Assembly (NCBI GenBank): GCA_009760855.2
Contig: WPIO01000027.1
Span: 1,992,501 to 2,056,500 of the forward strand
Source of the DNA: Cristatella mucedo
Lineage: Eukaryota > Bryozoa > Phylactolaemata > Cristatellidae
DNA length: 64,000 nt
Direction: 5' to 3'
Positions 13,701 to 26,700 of the stretch are shown in pieces. Made by a program: the position numbers and the translations under genes. Position 1 is the first letter of the stretch. The number at the start of each line of letters is the position of its first letter. The notes beneath the pieces are model-generated. The model searched no databases. It was not told where the DNA came from and worked only from the letters and a program-made list of their open reading frames with translations.

Positions 13701-16700
13701 TCACAAGCCCTGCTTCAAGATGCAGTCTTTCTAAAACAGTGATGCAATGTGATGCAATCAGGATTCATGAAGCCTCGCCGTCGGTCGGCTCAAGCACTAA
13801 ATGTACAGTGACTGGCCGGCTCTGTCGCTCACCTGCTGGGCAGTAGAACCCCGGTGGACATGCCAGCGACTCGCTTGGATAGCCCATGGTGGGCAGAGGA
13901 CTGTTTGGGCAGTAGAACCGTTGAGGACATTGCAGGCAGTTGGCTGATGACGTGGCACCTGCTTGGCCACCATAGGTGCCTACAATGATTAAGAAGCAGG
14001 GTAATGATCGGCAGCAGTGACACCAGCAGGAGCTTCGGGGGGGGGGGAGCTTCGGCAGCAGAAGCAGCAGTCTTTCTGAATCAAGAGCGCTAGAAGAGAT
14101 GGCACAGAGCTGCCAAGGCTGCGCCATTGCAGTTCTCACCCGCCGCACACGGAGTCAGCGTTTTCCCGTCGGCGCAGTAGTAGCCGAGCGGGCAGAGGCC
14201 GTTTTCCGGGGCTGCATTCTTGCTGCCCTCAGGACACGAGTATCCGGCGCTGCAAGGTGAGCAAGCCGTCGTAGAGCCCGCGCTGTAGGTGCCCACAGGG
14301 CACACGACCGGATCTGAGTTTGCCACAGCACACTGGTAGCCGGCCGGACAGGCTTGGCATGCAGTGAGTCCTCCGAGGCTGAACGTGCCAGATGGGCAAG
14401 CAACGCCTGCAACGACATCGCACCACCCGCCATGCAAACGTCAGAGCAGCTGAAGCCAAGCGAAGCTTAGAATCGCCTGACGAAAGCACGCGTTAAACAC
14501 TGCTTAACAACTGCTACCGATTGGTATCAATATCAGCAGCTGCCGAAACCGCCCACTGGAGTGTACACGAAGTCCCTGGTAAAAAGACTGGCCAAAAAGA
14601 CTGACATGCCAGAGAAGTGAAAATGCAATTTAAGATAGACGGTCAGCAACCACAGCAGTGGCAACGATTTCTGTTAAGGAGTACTACCACCGATTATTGT
14701 CACGTGACCCTACGCCTGCTTCCCTTAGCTTTCCAAACCCAACGACAGCAGCACTAGCTGCAGTACTGGCCACGAAGCACTTTTAAGTTAAGTCACAGCG
14801 CATTGGCTTTTCATGTGAACTGGAAACTGTTGTACCTAGTAAAAATAATAAGAATAATATGTTTGTATAGCACCTTCGGAAAAATTAGCATATTTCTAGA
14901 CACTCTAAAAATGCTCTAAAGGAAGTATAATCGAATGATTAGTGGTTGTATGTTCAATGTCAACAAGCATAACATAGTTAGAGGTAACATGCACAGGGTC
15001 ACTATCTAGGTATGGTTAATAGCAGCATGCACAGTGTCAGCACGCATAAACACACAAAGGACAAATCACACGGACCCAGTAAATGCTGCATATCGTCAAG
15101 TCAGAGAACGTGACGTCAGTCGGAAGTGAGCTCCAGGCTTTGGGAGATGCAAACTAGAGACATGATCACCAAAGTGTTAGAGGTTCGTGCAAAGTATAGC
15201 TAAACGATTTGATTCAGAAAAGCTGGTAGTACCATGCCTAACCTGGTGGATGACTAGATATTTTAGGTAGGCTGAAGCCAAAGACTGAAGTGACCTAAGA
15301 ATGAGTGAGAGAACCTTCAAGTCGATGTACTGCTTGACAGGGAGCTGGTACAAGTCATGGAGAAGTGGTGTGATGTGGCAACTGCAACACTCATAACAGA
15401 CAAGCCCAGCTGCAGAGTTTCTTACAAACTGCAAGCGCCTGATTAAACATGTCGCTTATCAGCAAGCAGTGAGTTTCAGAAATCGAGACTGGATGTTACA
15501 AATGCATGAGCCAATTGGGATGTAGTATCCTTGCTTAAGCAAGCCCGAATTTTAGCAATGTTGTTTAGCTGAAAGTAAGCATACTTGGCCGCAGAGCTGA
15601 TGTGGTCGTCTAGTGAAAGGTCACTTTTGGACAGGACACCTAGATTTCGCATAAATGCAACAGGAGATATGCTTGCGGAGCCGATTTTGAGCATCAAGTT
15701 TTCCAATATCCGAATCACAATCTGTTTGCCCAGAACTAGCAAGTTGGTTTAATCGTCATTCAATTTAGGAACGTTTGCTGGCATTAATCTGCTGATGTCA
15801 TCAATACATGCAGCAAGAGAGTTAAGAGAATGCAACATACTGGAAGGCTGGGAGGGATCAAAGCAAAGATACAGCTGAGTGTCATCTACGAGGAAGTGAA
15901 AGCCCGGATTGTGCCTGGCAATTACTCTGCAAGAGGGAGAGTATAAACCATGAAAAGAATGGGACCAAGCGCAGAGCCCTGAGGTACCCCATATTTCAGA
16001 GGTACTTCGGATGACCTTTGACCGTACACACAAATGTTCGGCAATCTCCCACTAGTAGGGTTCACTAGCCTGGGTCGGTTGGTGAGTGACATGGCTGGTA
16101 TATGTTATGGCCAGCTGAAGGTCAACCAAGTGTGTCAAGCCTACCCTTTGACTTGTGTAGGGTGGGAGGCCACTGGGTTGGCCGATGGCACTTCGGCAGA
16201 AGTTCTCAACGTGCTGAGACATTATACTGTCGTGCAAGGTCCCTGTCCTGCAAGCACTCGTACTTGGGAAGATAGTGTGCAGACTGCTCCTCGACAAAAC
16301 TCAGCCAGTTGCCGTCAAGGGCAGCTGAGGCCAATCAATAGAATTTACACTTGTGAGCCCTCGAATCACTGGCATTCTGAGTGTCCCATTTAGTTTTTCT
16401 GTGTGTAATGTTCCACGGTAGGGTAGCCTACTGGCTAGTTTCCCCAACATGCCTACAGCGTTTGGGACATGCATTTGTTGTACAAAGTGTTGAGCAGGCC
16501 GAGACCGGTCCTCTGCGGACAGCCCGAGGTGGCCAAGCCTCCAGGGACTTGCATAGCTGGGATGAGAGGTCAAGAGGCAAATACTCTTACCTCCTGTGTC
16601 TCGGAGTGTTGACCTCGGGCAGGGGTGGGGGGCTTAACCAGAGTGGATATTGCTATCTAAAGGAAACCTACTCTCCAAAGCTAAGGACAATGATGCAGAC

Positions 16701-17739
16701 GTTAGGCCAATCACGAACGTTTGATTGCTCTTTTACTTAAGCGCATCTACAGCCTTTACACGTGCTGTAACACATAACGTCCTTTAGTGCTTTGAGTCAA
16801 AGTTTGAGTCAAATTCAAAGGCAGTTTTCTCTCCATCTGACCGCACTACAGAATCAGAGGCCTTCGTGTGTTGCAAAGCTGATGCCAACTAAATTTCTTT
16901 CTAGGCAAGTTCTTTCACAATCTCAATTTCTTTACATTTGCTGCTAAGGGAACCGCGATTGAATGATGAGTAATATCATGCTTGATAAACAACATGAATA
17001 ACACGCTTAGGGGTGACTTGCACAGGGTCAGCATGCAAATGTGGTTAGTGGCAGTATGCACAGTGTCAGCACGCATAAGCACATCAAGAACGAATCAAAG
17101 GGACCCACTAAATGCAGTCCTAAATAGGTGAGTTTTTAAGTTCTTTTTAAATGTGGTCAAGTCAGGGGATGTTCTGACGCAAGTCGCGAGGAAGTTCCAG
17201 GCTTTGGGAGCATACGAACAAAATGCACGGTCTCCAAAGGATTTGAGGTTTGTACGAGGTACTGGTAAACTGCTGGATTCTGAAAAGCAGATGGTACGAT
17301 GCTTGGCCTGGAGGGGTAGTAGATCTGAGAGATAGGCTGGAGCCAAATAATGAAGAGACCTAAAAGTGAGCGACAAAACCTTGAAGTCAATCCGTTGCTT
17401 GACTGGTAGCCAGTGCAGGTCGGCGAGAAGTGGTGTGATGTGGCAACTGCAACGCTCACGACAGACAAGCCTAGCTTCGGAGTTTTGCACCAGCTGTAAT
17501 CGCCTGATTGCGCATGCCGGTAGGCCAGCAAGCAGTGAGTTACAGTACTTCACTACACATTTCCCTTTGCAGCAAATGTGAAACGCCTAGAAAGAGATAG
17601 AGTTCTCTGGGGGCGCTTTATCAAGTGCATTATTATTATTATTATTATTATTATTACTAACCGAACAGAAGCACGGAGACTGAATGAGAAAGTAGAAGAC
17701 AGCAAAGGGAGTGTGAGAGAAAGGAAGAGTAAGCGCTAG

Positions 17740-17787
<48 letters not shown>

Positions 17788-20700
17788 AGCAAGACAGGTG
17801 TCGATATGAGAGGGAGGCAAGAAATAACCAGAGAGGACACAGAAAACAACAGTAGTGAACAGTTTGAGCTGCTTCAGAAGCTTTTTGATTGCTTCACTTG
17901 GAAATCAGCGAGGTGAGGATGTTGCCAAACTGCCGCCAGATTAGGCTATTGAGAACAAGGCACGGCATCAGGTGTCGCAGGCCGTTTCACTGAGGGTGAC
18001 ATGACTGAGGGTTACATGACTACAAGAGCAAGGCTTCGACCAAATGCCTTTACCGGTGGCTACATTTAGAGCGTCGTTGGCACACCCACCGTGCAATGCG
18101 CTGCTACAGGACTCCCACCCGTCTCCTGAGACCTCCCGTACAGCCGTGGGACAGTCGCATGAACGCCGCCGGCAAAAACGGTGCTGCCGCTGCTGCTGCT
18201 ACTGCCTCTGTCGATGCAAGTAAGACAGCGTCATCCATCCGCCCCTACTACCTGGACGAGTGCTCAGAGCAATAGCTGCCCACTCGACTCAGCAAGGCAC
18301 ACGAGTGCCCGGGCAGCCGGAGAGCAAGCTGCAGTGCAAGTGGCGTACGTACTTGCAGCGGCCGTCGTCGGACACTGCTTGCCGGCTTCGCAGAGCTGGC
18401 AGGCCTTCGAGCCGGCGATGGCGTAGTAGCCAGGCTGGCAGGCGACGACCAGGCTGTCGTAGATGGTCGGGCACGCGTAGCCGGCAGGACACTGGATGCA
18501 CGCAGCTTGGCCACCAGCGCTGCAGCAAATTGGGCCTCGACTTCAGCGCCGGCAGTGGACAGCAAGCAGCTGCTGCACGATCGGTGTCACTTCCACAAGA
18601 GCAGCTAGTGCCCTCAGCAGCAGCTAGTGCCCTCAGCAGCAGCAGCTAGCAAGCCAGCTGCATGCGCATCTGATTGAGCTTGCATGCTGCGCTGCAGCTG
18701 CAAGACTGGCAAGTAGTCGCTGAGAGAGCAGCTGGGGCCGAGAGACCCGCTGTGCGAGGCGCCGTTCAGGCGCGTGGTGCAGTGCTGCCTCACCTGTAGT
18801 AGCCAGTGCTGCACAGGGCAGCCCCAGTGGGCGCAGCCGTCGACGAGGAGCAGGCATAGCCGCGAGGACACTTTGTGCAGGACGTCTGTGATGCAAGCGC
18901 GTACCAGCCAGACGGGCAAGAGGTCGGGCTGCTGGTCGTGTACGGACATGCACTGCCTGCGCGGACGAAAAGAGCTCGGTGCCTTGGCTGCCATTGCCGC
19001 GGCCCAAATCCGCACGGCCAGACGGCTGCTGCTGCAGCTGCACACTGAACAGAGGCGGCCCCAGGAGCGGAAGGAAAAAATCCTGCCTCGACCGACTGCT
19101 GGCCGTGACTGTACCCTTCAGGTGCACTAGCTTTTAAGAGGCAATAGCCTAAGAATAATTCCGGCAACCTATGGCGCTCAGTCAGCCTCTGGCACTCTGT
19201 CAGCTGGCTAGATACGCAGAGATGTAATGTAATGTAATGTAATGTATCTCCGTCAGTAACTCCACAAAGTCATTAAGACCATGTGAGTGTTACGCAGGAG
19301 AGTTTTGTATAGCGCACTCACAGCCTAAGCGGCTTTCGGTACGCATTCGGTAGCCAACAGACTTTGTCTCAGGCAACAAAGAGAAAGTGTGAAGCATAGT
19401 AGAGTCAGGAGAGCAGTTGAGGTAGTGAGTAGCATAGAAGTAGCAGTTCAGGACCGCTGAAAAAGATGTGCCATAGTCGGCAGTTGGGGAGTAGTTGTCG
19501 TTGCGTAAGAAATTGCTGATTTGGCGGTGGCTGTGGGCTGCCGTTGGCTGCAGATAACTAACTCTATGTCAATGTCTAAGTAAACTGACTTAGGTAGACC
19601 CTGTCTATACTTATTTGGCCGAACTTGCCTGGCCAGCCGAATGCTTACAAGAGGAAGCGATTTTAATTACCAGTACACCCCAAAACTGCAAGCGATTTGG
19701 CATGACCGATGGCAATATACAGCCTTGGAGTGGAGCAATCCAGTTTTGCTAACTTCATTTGATACCCTACTTTCATTTCTTGGTTTTAGTACGACTAAGA
19801 GACTGACACGATTACTGAAGCCACAAACTGTTTCAGGAGGAATAGGCTTGCTGAAGCCATGTTGAGTTTCCCTCAATTATTCCTACAGCACATCACGAGG
19901 GATGACGAGTTGCCCTTTTTTGGCCCAGAGCTAAGGTGCTCGCCTGTGAAGACCAAAGTCGTGGGCTCGAGCCCTGGGGAACACGTACGAGAAGCGCTTG
20001 GATGGAGATAAAAAAGTACTAAGATGCTATACAAATGAATTATTGATTTATCTATATTATATATGAGTGTCTGTTAATTAAGCAGCTGGGCTTAGTTTTG
20101 CCAGACTCGGCAGCCTAACAAGCTTAGCGTTCACATGAAAGCACGTGATTTGTGGCACAGAGCCAAAGCCTGACAATAGTAGCACAGCATGACAGGCCAT
20201 CAAAGCATCGACTATGGAGCTGCATCACTGGATGAAACATGCGAACCATCTATGCGGCTCTCAGCACTCGCCAACGGTATATACGAAGAAAATGCAAAGG
20301 ACGAAAGACTGCACGCACACAGGGCTCTAGGGTAGCTGAGAGCCGGATGAAGCTAAGGCAAGGAAAGGGGGCAAATCCACGGGGCTCATGCGAATCGCGT
20401 GTAGAAATCAGAGGGATTTCCTACACACGTGAGCAGGAAGTGACAGTGAAAGCAGAGCCGGCAAGAATTTGAGGCTAAGCCAATCGGTTTCCATGCACCC
20501 TGGTGAGCTAGCATTTTTTCCTGTGCGCTTTGCATGCCTACCTGTGAATGATTCAGTGATTGTTACGACATGCTTTACTACTAATCAGCAGCCTTGAGTG
20601 TCTGCATGGTTAAAGCAATGGTTAGGAAACTGAACGGCCTCATTAATATAGCAGAAGAGCTTTCGTGGCTATCGCCCTGCTGGCAGCAGGCAATACAGGA

Positions 20701-23700
20701 CTGTCTGCAGCAAGACTCGAGCCCACGACCTGAGTCGTGGGGAGTGACCACTGGCTTTTGCATGGCTGTCTAAGCATGCTAGCTGGCTTGTCATTAACTT
20801 ATGTTTATTGCATCTCTTGCAGAGGGTTGTAACACAATAGAATAGAGATTTTATTCTCTTAGAGAGCTGTACAAATGACATTATTATTATTACTATAATT
20901 ATTATGTATATTGAATGCAGGTGTTAGGTTGCTAATGGCGTTCGGTTCACCACTGTTCTGTACCACAAAGAAAGCCCAGCCAGAGGAATAAAAGCAGGCG
21001 GTATCACATATTGGGTACTCTTAAGGTTAGAAACCAGCTCAGACTCGACAATCACCTGCCGGACAGCTGGTGCACGACGTCTGTCCTCCAACGGAGTACG
21101 TGCCGGGCAGACAGGGAGCTATGCTCATGCCTGTCACCAGAGGACACTGCCAGCCGACCGGACACGTGGTACATGCTGCCGACCCTGCCAGGGCATACTG
21201 GCCTGTCGTGCACGGAGTCACCGTAGCCTGATTGACAGATGGGCAAGCATTGCCGGCAGTGCACACGGTGCAGCTCGACTGACTTCCGGATGAGTAGGTG
21301 CCTGCAAGAGGAGCGTGCATGCCGACCGAGCCGCCTTCTCACGAGAGCGTACAGTAGCTAGGTCCGCACGACCCGACAGTCAGAGTGAGGCTGATAGCGA
21401 GGCGACTAGCTGTCACATGATGAAAGCCTTGGGCAGCAGCTCTTTCTCGGGCATTCTGAAAGCCTGTTGCACACACACACACACATTACACTTTCAAACC
21501 TGAATAGTAATAACGAACACGAACGCATCCGTTCTTTAATTGTAGGCATACAGTGACCCTGCACTTGTATTCTATCACTGCCTTGTCCCTGGCTTTGTGG
21601 GCACTCCTTTCCATCCCACGGAATCGCTCACATCCAGCTGAATCCATCTCTCAGCTTAATGCAACCGGCAGCCATGAAATCTGTGCACACGAGCTGAAGC
21701 CACAGTTTAAACAGTGGTGAAACGACATGCGACAACAGTTGCAGTAAATCAGCTGCGGCTATTAAGAGTTGCTAATGTAACGCTGGTTTGGTCTAGCGGT
21801 TAAGGTGCTCGCCCCGACCAAGGTCTGACTGAGGTCGTGGGCTCGAGCCCCGAGGCATATGTGAAGCACCTGAATAGAGATTAAGTTCTCTTGGGGCGCT
21901 ATATAAATGAATATATGAATAATGAATATAAATGATATATATATATATATATATATAATGCTGCATCACCGACTGATAAAATGCTAACAAATTCTATTGT
22001 CATAGGAAATAATGCATTTCTCAATGCAATCGATTCATGAAATGCTGAAGATAGACGAGCAACTAAGCTGCTGAGGCTGCGGTCGAGGTCACTCCAACCT
22101 GTTCTCTCTCAAATGACGACTTCATGACCGGTGGTCGTAACGAGATCGGCAGTTGCGCTGGCAGGAGAGGGGAGACTAGAGGGTGGCACTACTGTGCGCC
22201 AAAGCACTCGGCTGAAATGCCCGAGAAAGATGGCACTGCGTCTGCTGGAAACGAGCCCTTGTTCTGTCTACGAGCTCGAAACCAGCCAGCAGAAAGCAAT
22301 GCCACAGTGTGCCCGCTGCATGTCTCACCAGCTGGACACGGGTACAGCGCGGCCGACGATGTCGACTCGCAAGCGTAGCCGGCCGGACACGGCGTGCAAG
22401 CCGTGCTGCTACCGATCGAGTACGTTCCCGGCAGACAGGCGACGGGCGCTGCGCTGGTCGAGGCACAGGCGTAGCCCGCCGGACAGACCGTGCATCCGGT
22501 GGAGCCGACGTAGCTGTACTGCCCGCTTGCGCAGGCGATCGGCGCAAGGCTAGAAGGCAACGGCATCAAAGTGGCATCAAAGGCTGCCGAGCTGGCGAGA
22601 GCAGATATATGCTAGCAGCTATCTAGTGGCAGTCTGGGGTGGGGTAAAAGAACCGCGGTCGGGAAAATGTGCCAGCCACAGAGCGATTGCCTCCCCCCCC
22701 ACCCACCGAAAGGCAATACCGACAAGCAAGAAGTCTGAAGCTGCCTCTGGAGCAAGAGAGCTGGCTCCGAGCGCTCGCACTCGCGTGCATGCGCTCCCGC
22801 GGGCTGGAGCTCCTACCTCGGGTCGGAGCACGAGTAGCCGGCTGGGCAGGGCGTGCATGTAATGGCACCCTGCGCGCCGGCCGTGCTCTGACCGGCCGAG
22901 CAGGGCGCCGGTGGCTGGTTGGCATACGGACAAGCGTAACCGCTCGGGCACGGCTGGCAACTTGACTGCGAGACGAGGCTGTACGTGCCTGCAGTGCAAG
23001 CCGTGAGCGTACCCACGCTGCAAGTGTAGCCCGCAGGGCACGGGCTGCAGTGGGCAGATCCCTGCAAGGCAGCGCGGCTTGAGTAAGTCATGCATGGCAG
23101 GACATTAGGCCTGCAGCAGCAGCAGCAGCAGCAAGCAGCAGCAGCAATAGGCATGCACACCACATCGCCGAAGGAGATGCCAAGCTAGCGCTCATGCAAG
23201 AGGAGCTCAAAAGTGCAAGTAGCAGCGGCAGCAGCGAGGTCAGCTGGGTCGGCAGCGGAGCATGTCGTCACGATTGCTGCTGCCGAAACAGCCCCGGAGG
23301 AGGAGGAGGAGGCTGGCTGGCTTCGTGCCCACTCAGAGCATGCTCACCGCTAGGCTGTAGTATCCGGCAGCGCAAGAAGTCGGCGACAAGGTGGGGTCAG
23401 CACAGGAGCTCCCGGCTGGGCACGACGTGCACACGCCGGCTCCCTGGCTGGCGTACTGGCCGGCCGAGCAGGCAGACGGCAAGGAGTCTGAGCTGGAGCA
23501 GGAGAATCCGGCGGGGCACGGAGTGCAGGCCACTATTTCCCCTCCGACGCTGTACGTGCCGGATGGGCAGGCGGCTGGCGCGGAGCTGGGATTGCTGCAG
23601 TACTTGCCGACCGGACATGGTGAGCAAGAGCTGGCCCCGGTGCTGCTGTATGTGCCTGGTCAAAGAATGCGCAGAAGAAAGATATGTGCTGCTTGGTATG

Positions 23701-26700
23701 CACAGAGCGAGGCTGCCAGCACGACTGCTCGCAGCTGCTCAGATCAAGTCTCCTCTCCGGAAGGGCCACATGGAGGGAGGCTTCCATTCAGGTGGCAGAG
23801 GCCGTGACCAAGTCCAATACCCCAGCCGAGCTTGGTGGGTTCCACAGGAATCCAAAGTCCGGCAAGTTGGGGTATATACCTCACACGTGCCAATGGTGCT
23901 GAATGGCATGACGGATATTCAGCTGCTGAAGCTCGCAAAGGCACCCAGTTGCACGGCTGACTGGCTCTCTGACCGGCGCGTTGCATAGAAGCCCAATGGC
24001 GAAAAGTGCTGCCAAAAAATTGCAAAGCTATTCCCCCCCCCCCCCGAGAGGCTCGATCCTTGTCCCACTCTCACACTGTGTCAGCATCTGTGACACTCCA
24101 GCTACCCAGCCGCTGACGTCGGCTATCGTCTGACGGCAAGAGCGTGCACAGGCACTCAAGGCTGTCGAAGGCTAGCGAAGGATCAGTCGGGGCAAGCTAC
24201 AATAGCACTTCAGCTGCTATGCTTACGAAGAAATCCGAGAAAGACTGCGCACCCGTCCACTTGCCACGTGAAGGAGGAACATTAAACAGGACACGTAGCC
24301 AGTCAGTCACAACTGGTCGTTCGGCATTACCACCACAGCCGATATCGACCTAGTTCGCATGCGAACTCGCTATCCATGTTGTGCATGTTACTGCACTGGA
24401 GAGTGCAGCAAATCGATGGTAGGAGTCGGCTGTGGTTAAATGCTACACTGCAGCTAGCCGTACCTGCCAGTTAGTTTTCCTAGGCCACTAGATATCTGAT
24501 CCTTGCTTTTTCATAATTGCTTTCTGAAGGCATTGCCACGAGGTAGTCACGCTAGGTTTAGTGAAGATGTGACGATGTTAACTTTTCCCCACCTGCTGCC
24601 ACCTGTTGTTTGATGCCATAAGACTATACCCAGCTAGGGCAGCAGCAATGGAGACAGCATCGACGAAGCATGAGAACCGGAATAACTCCGACGATCACGT
24701 TGCAGGCTTTGGGGCAGTGCCTCGCCGGTGGAGGACACGAATCACTAATGGAATTGAAGCTGCTAATTCTCAGATCCATAATGAGCGCTATGAAAAAGAA
24801 AACACTATGCAGTCTACCAAGAACGGCTCCAGTCTGCCTATGGTGTTTCTAGCAATGTCACTATCTGACTGTTCCACGGGCCCGGCCCAGCTCGGCACGC
24901 ATCAGCCGCTATTGTTGCTGCCCTGGGGAATCCATTGCCAGTGATGCATAAATGGACACGATCTCACTGGCCAACTACATAAACATTCTGGAAACTCGCC
25001 AGTTTCAGCGGGAGCACGGCCACATCTACAATAGCCCCACAAAGCCGGACAAGAATGAAATCATTGAATTGGGCAGCGTGATATCGGGGCAACCTATCGG
25101 CACACGCGCATCGCCTCGAATGCCCACGCGTGAACCGCACACCGCACGACGACTGACGTGCAGGGCGATATCAGCAGTGGCAAGGCGTACCTGGCGCACA
25201 GGTGGTGCACGTCGTCGAACCGATGAAGCTGTAGGAGCCCGCCGGACAAGAGACAGCGGCCACGAAGGCCGTGCCATTGAAGCAGTAGCTGCCGGCTGGG
25301 CAGGCGGTGCACGACTGCGCTCCGGCCAGCGAGTAGTAGCCGGAAGGACACGGCTGTGTGCACAGAACAGCCAGGTCACCAACGCACGACCGACCGCCCG
25401 CCGGCGGAAAGTAGGGCACACGGTGCGCAGAGGGGGCACACGACTCTACTGACCTGACACGCGGTGGCGCCTTGCTGGCTGTAGTAGCCCGCAGTGCACG
25501 CGACCGGTGAGGAAGACTTGCTGGCACAGGATGAGCCGGCCGGACATCCGGTGCACGCCAACGATCCGGTGACCGCGCTGTACGTGCCGTCGGGACAGGG
25601 CAGAGGTCCAGTTAGGGCAGATGGGCAGTACATGCCAAGCGGGCAAGACACACACTGAGTGCCATTGGAATATTCTCCGGCCTACAAAGGCAAAAGAAAC
25701 AGCAGCAGATGAAATGGAATCAGGCGATACCTCTCCCATTCAAGTACTGCCAAGGCTGAGAGACAGAAACCAAGTAAGATAGAGAGATTCAGATTGAGAG
25801 AAAGGGGACAAAATGGTGAGAGAGACAGACAGACAGAGAGAAAGAAAGAGAGGGAGAGAGAGGAGAAAGACAAAGACGGAGAGAAGAAAGATGCAAGCCC
25901 ATCCAATAGCAGCTCTGCTCACAAAAGTGGTGGCACCATACCTGACAGGAAGTCACACTTCCACTAGCGCCGCAAGTGAACCCTGTGGGGCAACTCGAGC
26001 AGGATGTTGAGCCGGCCACGGAAGTCTACACAAAGTAAAGCGGCACCACGAGATAATCGCCTTTGCATGTGGCACTATTGCCAGTGAAGCACCGCATCCA
26101 GCTTTTTTTTGTGCTACTAGGGGTGTGCAGCAACTGGCTCATGGTCCGGGCACTTGGCTGCCAAGATGCGTGTGTGCTCTGGTCGACCGTGCTGACGTGG
26201 AAGCCGAGGCAATAATGGCAGCAGCAGCAACAGCAGCATATGCAGCAACAGGAGCAGCAGCAGCAACAGTAGCATATGCAGCAGCAGCAGCAGCAATGGC
26301 AGCAGCAGCAGCAGCAGAAGTGGTAGCAGAGAGAGCAGTGGCAGCGGCAGCATCAGCAATGGTGATCGGCCGGATACTCTGGAGGCAAAGCTGAGGCACG
26401 ATGAGCAGAGATTTACCTGGCCAAGTGGGCATGCAGTGGGCACACTGGAGGCTGTAGGGCATTTATATCCACTTGGGCACTCTTGACATGCCAGCAAGCC
26501 TGCACTTGCAGCATACCAGCCACTAGCGCACTAAAACACACGGAGGATGTAACAAGTTACAGTGGTCGGCGTTGTTCTGAAGAGGCAGACATTGGCTGGT
26601 GCTACCAGGATGCGAAGAGAACCGGCTCCTCACCTGCTTACACATGGTCGACCCGGCGTTGTCCTGATACTCACCGGCTGAACAAGTTTGAGGCACCATA

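Larger units (their letters stand above)
11102..13832. other. Intron 23-24
   Basis: 2,731 bp. Holds an old LINE-1 3' end (12330-12660) and a LINE-1 tail (13160-13300). The rest is unassigned, AT-rich sequence. Confidence 0.7.

Noticed and set aside
21782-21860. A functional tRNA gene
   Set aside because: The tRNA-like head is followed by the LINE-type tail and recurs in several diverged copies, so it is a SINE.
23194-23988. 264-codon forward-strand open frame
   Set aside because: It overlaps exon 16 in antisense and extends through its introns; no domain pattern.
26217-26362. Poly-Ala/poly-Leu open frames in the GCA tract
   Set aside because: Open in several frames because of the trinucleotide repeat, and located between two exons joined by matching phases.
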